From contig MGTN01000027.1 in assembly GCA_001799475.1 (NCBI GenBank), positions 1 through 12,339 of the forward strand: a DNA stretch of 12,339 nt, given 5' to 3'. Positions 7,962 to 12,339 of the stretch are shown here, in pieces. Under the pieces are notes generated by a model, which had not been told where the DNA came from, made no database searches, and saw only the letters and a program-made list of their open reading frames with translations. The first letter of the stretch is position 1; the number at the start of each line of letters is the position of its first letter. Source of the stretch: Desulfovibrionales bacterium GWA2_65_9. Lineage in GTDB: Bacteria > Desulfobacterota > Desulfovibrionia > Desulfovibrionales > Desulfovibrionaceae. The position numbers and the translations under genes are program-made.

Positions 7962-9563
7962 ATGCCGAGCCTTGACACCATAGCGGACCGGCACGTGGTC
8001 ATCGACCGCCGCCAGGGGCATTACCTGTGCTTCCCGGACCTGTGCCTGACGGACGACGGGCGGCTCTTGTGCGTCTACGACGAGTTCGACCGCCACGTGG
8101 GCACGCGGCGCAGGCTGATGCTGCGCGAGAGCGCGGACCTGGGCCGCACCTGGGGGCCTGCGCGCATCCTGTGCTCCACGGAGTCGCACTGCCCGCGCAT
8201 CAGCCGCCTGTCGAGCGGAGAAGAGGGCGGCCTGCTCATCATCGTCGACGACGCCGGGCCGCTCCTCTACTTCAGCGCCGACCAGGGCCGCAACTGGGTG
8301 CAGCAGCCGGGCGCGGGCCTGGGGCACGGCCTGCAGGACCGCATCCTGGAGCTGGACGGCCAGATGCTCTTCACCACCGGGCACCAGCACCGGGGCAGCC
8401 AGCCGCAGCCCCGCATCCGGCAGGCCCCCACGGAGCAGATGGCCTACCTCTCGCGCAACCAGGGCCGCAGCTGGGAGCCGTTTTCCGTCATCGCCAGCGA
8501 GAAATGCCTGGTGCTCTGCGAGGCCTCGGTGATCCGCCTGCCCCAGGAGCTGGTGGGCGGGCCGCCGCGCCTGCTGGCGCTCATGCGTGAGAACTCCTTT
8601 GTCGGCGAGCCCATGTACTACTGCCTCAGCGAGGACGGCGGGGCCACCTGGGGCGAGCCCAGGCCCACACCGCTCATCGGGCACCGGCCCACGCTGGGCT
8701 GGACGAGCAGCGGGCGGCTGCTGGTGACCTACCGCGATGTCGGGCCGGACCCCGGCACCAAGGCCTGGCTGGGCTCGCTGGACGATCTGTGTTCGGACTT
8801 CGAGGTCCACGGCCTGCACCCTGTGCCGGGCAATCCGCGCCTGACCAAGAACGGCCTGGTCATCAAGAACGAGTCCGGGCCGCCCTCGGCCACCAGTTCG
8901 CCGGTGCGCTACTCCCTGCGGCCGCTCACGGACCCGGCCTCGGCGCGGGCGGTGTTCGAGGCCGAGGTCAAGGTGGTCGCTGCGGACGTGAACGGCTGCG
9001 GCATCCGCCTGGGCCTCTGGTGGAAGCTGTACCCGGACTGCCTGGTGCCGGACATTGACGACGCCCTGCCCATCCCCTGGAAGCCGGGGCGTTTCCACAC
9101 CGTGCGCATCGAGTACGAGCCCGGCCTGTGCCGCCTGTTCATTGACGGCCACGCGCGCGGAGAGTACCCGGTGGACCGCATGTCCGGCGAGACGCGGCCC
9201 ATCCTGGTGGGGGCCGTGGTGCGCCGGGCCGACAACGCCTGCGAGGCTGTGTGGCGGCACATGTCGCTGGCCACCGAGGAGCCGACCGTAGGCCGCCACT
9301 ATGCCTGGTCCTGGGACCACAAGAGCGGGCTTCTGCCCGACGAGCACACCCAGCGCCGCGTGCTGGAGCTCAAAAACGACCGCCAGGCCAGCCCGGCGGA
9401 CTTCGGCTACTCCGGCTGGGTTGAACTGCCTGCCGACGAGAATGGCCCGCGCTTCATCTGCGCCTTTCACCACGGCGGCGGCGACGAGCCGGGCTACACC
9501 CCAGGCGAAAGCGCGCATGTGCTGGGCACAATGTTTTATGAGAGTGATTTCGGGGGGGAATAA
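7962..9563 (+). CDS. Sialidase-like BNR/Asp-box beta-propeller protein with nested LamG-like domain
   Basis: The ATG at 7962 follows AGGAGG at 5 nt. Four Asp-box (SxDxGxTW-like) motifs mark propeller blades: SADLGRTW (57-64), SADQGRNW (105-112), SRNQGRSW (164-171, Asp replaced by Asn) and SEDGGATW (223-230). Residues about 300-435 look like a concanavalin/LamG beta-sandwich (ARAVFEAEVKVV; PGRFHTVRIEYEPGLCRLFIDG). The C-terminal part (about 445-533: GYSGWVELPADENG, HHGGGDEPGYTPGESAHVLG) reads like the closing blade, so the sandwich is probably inserted in the propeller. No signal peptide or membrane helix is visible, so a cytoplasmic protein is predicted, unlike most sialidases. Activity as a glycosidase is unproven, and I could not assign the sialidase arginine triad with confidence. 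Confidence 0.85.
   Translation: MPSLDTIADRHVVIDRRQGHYLCFPDLCLTDDGRLLCVYDEFDRHVGTRRRLMLRESADLGRTWGPARILCSTESHCPRISRLSSGEEGGLLIIVDDAGPLLYFSADQGRNWVQQPGAGLGHGLQDRILELDGQMLFTTGHQHRGSQPQPRIRQAPTEQMAYLSRNQGRSWEPFSVIASEKCLVLCEASVIRLPQELVGGPPRLLALMRENSFVGEPMYYCLSEDGGATWGEPRPTPLIGHRPTLGWTSSGRLLVTYRDVGPDPGTKAWLGSLDDLCSDFEVHGLHPVPGNPRLTKNGLVIKNESGPPSATSSPVRYSLRPLTDPASARAVFEAEVKVVAADVNGCGIRLGLWWKLYPDCLVPDIDDALPIPWKPGRFHTVRIEYEPGLCRLFIDGHARGEYPVDRMSGETRPILVGAVVRRADNACEAVWRHMSLATEEPTVGRHYAWSWDHKSGLLPDEHTQRRVLELKNDRQASPADFGYSGWVELPADENGPRFICAFHHGGGDEPGYTPGESAHVLGTMFYESDFGGE
9552..9560 (+). promoter_or_regulatory. G-rich ribosome-binding tract at the propeller/nuclease junction
   Basis: Seven consecutive G followed by AA at the end of the propeller gene lie 7 nt before the GTG at 9566 and are the only purine-rich tract near a start of the nuclease gene. 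The later ATG at 9596 has no such tract. In the inferred ancestral junction the same tract would stand close before the methyltransferase ATG. Confidence 0.5.
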
Positions 9564-10355
9564 TCGTGGATTCCTGTTCCTGCGTCGACCTTTCAATGAT
9601 TGAGGATTTGCCACCAGATACGTGGCAGGATCTTCAATCTCGTGTGGCGCGGATATTTAATGAAATTGGCCTAACTGCTGACGTCGATAAGAAGCTGACT
9701 ACGCCAAGAGGTGAAGTTGAGATTGACGTTTACGCTATTGATCATGGAAGCGTGGATCAGATTAGGTATATTGTAGAGTGCAAGAATTGGAAGAATCCAG
9801 TATCTCAAAATATTGTGCACGCATTCACAACCGTCATGCATGAGTCAGGTGGGAATATTGGCTTTATTGTTTCGGCAAGAGGATTTCAAAAGGGTGCGAC
9901 AGGTTACACAAAAAATACAAATATAATCTGCTTATCTTACGATGACTTTCAGCTTAGATATCTTGATGTTTGGTTGAGAAGATACTTCGCACCAGAAGTA
10001 GGAAAAGCGTTTGACAGCTTCGTTCAGTATGTTGAGCCAATCAATTGTAGGCGTGATCGACTAGTCGCAGAGCTCCCTCAGATAGCAAAGGAGCAATTCA
10101 ATAACCTTTCAGAGCGCTACGCTTTGTTCGGCATTGGAATCGCCAGCCTTATATTTCCTTGCTATCTACTCAAGGAAGAATCCATGCGAACGAAGAATCT
10201 TCCTGCCATTAAAGACATGTTGTCAAAATTGTTGGGAGATGAGCCAATGTTTCATTCTCTAAGTTTTCGAGCTATGCAAACGGAACTAATTAAATTTGCT
10301 GGGAAAGCCACTTCTCAATTCAATGAGCTGTTTGGCAGGGATATATTCAAATAAT
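9559..10355 (+). other. AT-rich single-gene genomic islet bounded by AATAAT
   Basis: Base composition drops sharply here: 17 of 60 bases are G or C in 9901-9960, against 43 of 60 in 9241-9300 just upstream. The hexamer AATAAT occurs at both edges (9559-9564 and 10350-10355). Deleting one copy plus the interior leaves the propeller stop TAA overlapping the methyltransferase ATG as TAATG. No integrase, transposase or terminal inverted repeats are visible. It is best described as a horizontally acquired cargo gene; the mechanism is unknown and the 6-bp repeat could be chance. Confidence 0.65.
9566..10354 (+). CDS. Mrr-like PD-(D/E)XK restriction-endonuclease-fold protein
   Basis: The N-terminal 130 residues fit the Mrr catalytic fold: WQDLQSRVARIFNEIGL, the acidic strand EVEIDVYAID (Asp54), the core ECKNW (Glu71, Lys73), then VSQNIVHAF and GGNIGFIVSARGFQKGA. 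A DNA-cleaving role is expected from the fold. Typical Mrr has an N-terminal winged helix and a C-terminal catalytic domain; here the nuclease comes first, followed by about 120 residues I do not recognise. These include a hydrophobic stretch (about 185-202, YALFGIGIASLIFPCYLL) that could be a membrane helix or a buried helix. The start is GTG at 9566 (G-rich tract upstream) or ATG at 9596. AT-rich codon use contrasts with both neighbours. It overlaps the methyltransferase start by 1 nt. A phage-defence or type IV restriction role is inference. Confidence 0.85.
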   Translation: MDSCSCVDLSMIEDLPPDTWQDLQSRVARIFNEIGLTADVDKKLTTPRGEVEIDVYAIDHGSVDQIRYIVECKNWKNPVSQNIVHAFTTVMHESGGNIGFIVSARGFQKGATGYTKNTNIICLSYDDFQLRYLDVWLRRYFAPEVGKAFDSFVQYVEPINCRRDRLVAELPQIAKEQFNNLSERYALFGIGIASLIFPCYLLKEESMRTKNLPAIKDMLSKLLGDEPMFHSLSFRAMQTELIKFAGKATSQFNELFGRDIFK

Positions 10356-11277
10356 GATCACCATCCCCATCATTACCCCTGGCTGGCCGGAGTACGAACT
10401 CATCGATTCCGGCGATTCCCGCAAGCTGGAACGCTTCGGGAAATACCTCATCGTGCGCCACGAGCCCAAGGCCTGGTGGCATCCGGCCCTGCCCGAGGCC
10501 GAGTGGGCCAAGGCCAACGCCAGCCAGGACGACGAGGGGCGGCTTACAACCCGCCAGGATGGGCAGGGCAAGTTGCCCAAGGCCTGGCCCCTGCGCCTGG
10601 ACCTCCCTGGCGGCAAGCAGATCACCCTGGAAGCGCGGCTGTCCGAGACCTCCCGGCACATCGGCCTGTTCCCGGAGCAGGCCCCGCACTGGCGGCTCTT
10701 GGCCGAAATCGCCGGGCAATTCCCCAAGAAGGGTGAGGCCCCAAAACTCCTGAACCTCTTCGGCTACACCGGGGCCGCCAGCCTGGCCGCTCAGGCCAGC
10801 GGCTTCGCCGCCACCCACGTGGACGCATCAAAGCCGGCCATTGCCTGGGCCAAGCGCAACCAGGAGCTGTCGGGCCTGAGCAATCCTGACATGAAAGGGC
10901 ACCCGGTGCGCTTCCTGCTCGACGACGTGGTCAAGTTCGTGCAGCGCGAGGTGCGGCGCGGCAACCGCTACCAGGCCATCCTGCTGGACCCGCCGTCCTT
11001 TGGCCGCGGCCCCAACCGCGAGGTCTGGAAGGTCGAGGGCATGGTCCGCGACCTGCTCGTGGACTGCCGGACCCTGCTGGCCGATGACGCGCGCCTGCTG
11101 CTGCTCACCATGTACAACATCGAGGCCTCGGCGCTGATGCTCGGCAACCTCATGCAGGACGTGCTGCGCGGCATGCCCGGCAGCATCCAGGTGGGCGAGC
11201 TGGCCGTGCCGCACACGGCAGCCGGGGCCGAGGCGCGCCTCCTGCCGCGCTCCATCTTCGCGCGCTGGCAGGCCTAG
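10354..11277 (+). CDS. COG1092/RlmI-like class I SAM-dependent methyltransferase
   Basis: The 307-aa protein has a Rossmann methyltransferase core: motif I LLNLFGYTGAASLAA (about 132-146), the acidic strand end HVDASKPAIAWAKRNQ (Asp157), LLDD (about 188-191), and motif IV LLDPPSFGRG (211-220). The N-terminal part (about 1-115) is the family-specific region; the PUA domain of RlmI is absent. The position where RlmI-type m5C enzymes carry an S-C-S motif reads LLTMYNIEAS (251-260) with no cysteine, so 5-methylcytosine chemistry is unlikely. It may modify another RNA position or another substrate. The ATG overlaps the nuclease stop by 1 nt (TAATG) and the nearest purine tract (AGGGA) is about 12 nt away, so translation is probably coupled to the upstream gene. 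Codon use is GC-rich like the host. Confidence 0.9.
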   Translation: MITIPIITPGWPEYELIDSGDSRKLERFGKYLIVRHEPKAWWHPALPEAEWAKANASQDDEGRLTTRQDGQGKLPKAWPLRLDLPGGKQITLEARLSETSRHIGLFPEQAPHWRLLAEIAGQFPKKGEAPKLLNLFGYTGAASLAAQASGFAATHVDASKPAIAWAKRNQELSGLSNPDMKGHPVRFLLDDVVKFVQREVRRGNRYQAILLDPPSFGRGPNREVWKVEGMVRDLLVDCRTLLADDARLLLLTMYNIEASALMLGNLMQDVLRGMPGSIQVGELAVPHTAAGAEARLLPRSIFARWQA

Positions 11278-11293
11278 GCAGGAGTGAGAGGCA

Positions 11294-11306
11294 GGGGCTC
11301 CGCCCC
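11294..11306. repeat. GC hairpin downstream of the methyltransferase gene
   Basis: GGGGC and GCCCC form a 5-bp stem around TCC, 17 nt after the stop codon, followed by a C-rich run. There is no T-tract, so it is not a classical intrinsic terminator. GGGGCTCCGCCCC words are a familiar intergenic motif in GC-rich genomes. Confidence 0.45.
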
Positions 11307-11339
11307 CGCCCCCCGCCACAGTGGCCTTGCCCCCAACGT

Positions 11340-11469
11340 TGGACCATTTGAAGTGAGAACTTTCCAGCTTTCCGCCTCAGACCAGGCATGCCTCGTCTGA
11401 GGCGGAAGCCAACTCCACCGGGGTCTGGTTGCCGATGGAGCTGTGCGGGCGTAAGTCATTGTGCTCGTC
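11340..11469 (-). pseudogene. Remnant of an IS3-family transposase (C-terminus only)
   Basis: On the minus strand, 11377-11469 encodes NDLRPHSSIGNQTPVELA and then a stop. This is the characteristic C-terminal end of the IS3-family DDE transposase, in which a YN..RPHSSLG..TP.E.A motif follows the catalytic Glu. The frame continues upstream (to 11652), but that part has no transposase resemblance and is low-complexity. The catalytic DDE residues and the left end are therefore missing and the element is dead. The sequence after the stop (down to about TGGACC at 11340) may be the old right end of the IS; a matching left inverted repeat is not in the window. Confidence 0.7.
11370..11407. repeat. 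38-bp near-perfect palindrome at the end of the transposase remnant
   Basis: Arms TTCCGCCTCAGAC (11370-11382) and GTCTGAGGCGGAA (11395-11407) are exact inverted repeats. The central 12 bases contain AGGCATGCCT, itself a palindrome, so the whole 38 bp is symmetric except for one C/C pair. It spans the stop codon of the transposase tail. No T-run follows on either side. It could be a bidirectional terminator-like hairpin, a DNA-binding site or a relic of IS activity. Confidence 0.85.
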
Positions 11470-11696
11470 CTTTGGCGCAAGACGTGGTTCCCAAGGGGAG
11501 CGCCCTGGCCTGAGGGGCAGGGTGGCCCGGCGCCATAGGAATACCGGCCGTCGTCTCTCTCGGGTCCCGCCAAGCAGGCCTGGGGCAAGGCCGTTGCCCC
11601 GGCTGCCCGACTGCCCAACTGCCCTGTCTGCCCAACTGCCCCGGCTGCCCAACTGCCCCGGCTGCCCAACTGTCTTGTCTGTCTGTTGATCCGAAA
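11470..11696. other. Non-coding stretch between the IS remnant and the receiver gene
   Basis: No credible gene is visible here; open frames on both strands have low-complexity translations rich in G, R, P and W. The proximal half (11470-11590) shows no recognisable element. The distal half is the 17-bp tandem repeat. The genes on either side are convergent, so no promoter is expected. Confidence 0.6.
11591..11683. repeat. 17-bp tandem repeat (minisatellite-like)
   Basis: Units of CAACTGCCCCGGCTGCC and variants occur at 11591-11607 (variant), 11616-11632, 11633-11649, 11650-11666 and 11667-11683 (T-rich variant). A partial 8-nt unit lies at 11608-11615. Units 11633-11649 and 11650-11666 are identical. 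The array ends 13 nt before the stop codon of the receiver-like gene. Confidence 0.85.
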
Positions 11697-12059
11697 CTAC
11701 AGGAACCGCCGGAACACCTTCGCCAATGCCGCGCCATCCGCCGCCGTGGGCTGCACTGGCACCGGGGCCAGGATGCCCAGCCCCTCGCTGGCCTCGTGGA
11801 AGGCCTCCGCACCAAGGGCGCTGACCACGGCGATGTTGACCATGGCGTTGACCTGGATAAGTTCCCGCGCCAGTTCCAGCGGCGGGCCGCCGTTCAGGCC
11901 CTCGTCCAAGACCACGAAGGCCGGGGGAATGGTCTTCAGCGTGGCCTTGGCATTGACCCAGCCATTGGTGAAGCGCAACTGCGCCCCAGTGCCCTTGGCC
12001 AGGGCATCGGCAAAGTCAGAGAGTTCAGACGCGCGCCGGGTGACGATGAGGATGTGCAT
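11697..12059 (-). CDS. Small stand-alone degenerate receiver (CheY-like) protein
   Basis: The ATG at 12059 has AGGAGG about 5 nt upstream. The 120 aa follow the beta-alpha pattern of a receiver: MHILIVTRR, then FVVLDEGL with Asp52 at the phospho-acceptor position, then IAVVSA with Ser80 at the conserved Thr/Ser position. The acidic pair that binds Mg is missing (Thr7-Arg8), and the conserved Lys near the end is replaced in PVPVQP (Gln103). Phosphorylation is therefore doubtful and the domain may act as a binding module. It lies 26 nt downstream of the NifX/orange-protein-like gene, on the same strand, and is probably in its operon. Assignment as a receiver rests on pattern rather than strong identity. 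Confidence 0.75.
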   Translation of the reverse strand: MHILIVTRRASELSDFADALAKGTGAQLRFTNGWVNAKATLKTIPPAFVVLDEGLNGGPPLELARELIQVNAMVNIAVVSALGAEAFHEASEGLGILAPVPVQPTAADGAALAKVFRRFL

Positions 12060-12085
12060 CGCTTCCTCCTGGACGGCGGGGGGGG

Positions 12086-12339
12086 CTACTTGCCGCCGCC
12101 GCAGGTGAACTCGGTGCTGAAGGCGGGCAGCGAGCCCATGAGGAAGGCCCGCACCGCGTGGCCCACGCTGGGCGCGTCCGAGCCGTGGAACACCTGCACG
12201 CCCACCTGCTGGAAGCCCATGAGCGGGCGCATGCCCATGCCCCCGGCGATGAGCACCTGGACGCCGTTGGTCGCCAGGTGGTTCACCGGGGCCATGCAGC
12301 CGCCCTGCTGGTGCGGCACGTTCGGCAGGGTGCGCACGT
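12086..12339 (-). CDS. NifX/NafY/MTH1175 (orange-protein-like) metal-cofactor family protein, 5'-truncated by window edge
   Basis: The frame is open through the right edge, so the start lies beyond the window. Visible residues GGCMAPVNHLATNGVQVLIAGGMGMRPLMGFQQVGVQVF carry the Fe-Mo cofactor biosynthesis family pattern (PF02579-type), and the C-terminus ends in FTCGGGK. Members bind or carry iron-, molybdenum- or copper-sulfur clusters; in Desulfovibrio a relative is the orange protein, which holds a Mo-Cu-sulfide cluster and is encoded with MinD/Mrp-type ATPases. A linked ATPase would be expected upstream but is outside the window. No nitrogenase gene is visible, so a role in nitrogen fixation should not be assumed. 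The partner is the small receiver-like gene 26 nt downstream. Confidence 0.9.
   Translation of the reverse strand, partial: VRTLPNVPHQQGGCMAPVNHLATNGVQVLIAGGMGMRPLMGFQQVGVQVFHGSDAPSVGHAVRAFLMGSLPAFSTEFTCGGGK

Noticed and set aside
7938..9614. A 558-codon open frame antisense to the propeller gene
   Set aside because: High-GC third positions leave antisense frames open. The translation is A/G/R/H-rich with no recognisable domain, while the plus strand has a strong ribosome-binding site and Asp-box motifs.
9566..11277. Restriction-modification pair (nuclease plus methyltransferase)
   Set aside because: The methyltransferase belongs to the RlmI-like RNA-type family with DPPSF rather than a DNA-methylase motif set, and its composition is host-like while the nuclease is foreign.

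Overview
The window is a high-GC bacterial chromosome segment (roughly two-thirds G+C or more across most of it). Gene content fits a sulfate-reducing deltaproteobacterium of the Desulfovibrio group: a FecR-domain protein paired with an OmpA-family lipoprotein, a PaaK-type CoA ligase, and a NifX/orange-protein-like metal-cofactor protein beside a degenerate receiver. This placement is an inference from gene content; there is no rRNA or marker phylogeny here. I see no tRNA, rRNA or CRISPR array.

Layout. 1-1839 (+): 3' part of a PAS-PAS hybrid histidine kinase. 1836-6443 is a minus-strand block, read right to left: prepilin peptidase, FecR-domain protein, OmpA-like lipoprotein (start 1 nt after the FecR stop), a 24-bp tandem array of small hairpins, folD, a small cupin, and an AraC-type regulator that overlaps the cupin gene. 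6607-11277 is a plus-strand block: PaaK-like CoA ligase, a BNR/Asp-box propeller protein with a probable nested LamG-like domain, an AT-rich Mrr-like nuclease gene, and a COG1092-type SAM methyltransferase. 11278-11696 is non-coding, with a GC hairpin, the tail of an IS3-family transposase, a 38-bp near-palindrome and a 17-bp tandem repeat. 11697-12339 (-) holds a degenerate receiver protein and the 3' part of a NifX/MTH1175/orange-protein family gene.

The most notable object is the islet at about 9559-10355. It is one AT-rich gene with a PD-(D/E)XK nuclease signature and a hydrophobic segment in its C-terminal half, set between two GC-rich genes. AATAAT occurs at both edges. Removing one copy plus the islet would rebuild a TAATG stop/start overlap between the propeller gene and the methyltransferase, with a G-rich ribosome-binding tract just upstream. 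This suggests a cargo gene inserted into an operon with little polar damage, using the neighbour's translation signals. It is a candidate solitary defence gene; that function is not shown by the sequence.

Working relations. The FecR/OmpA pair looks like a co-translated cell-envelope module. The cupin/AraC pair looks like a small sensing and regulatory unit. FolD supplies C1-folate. The CoA ligase probably activates an aryl acid.
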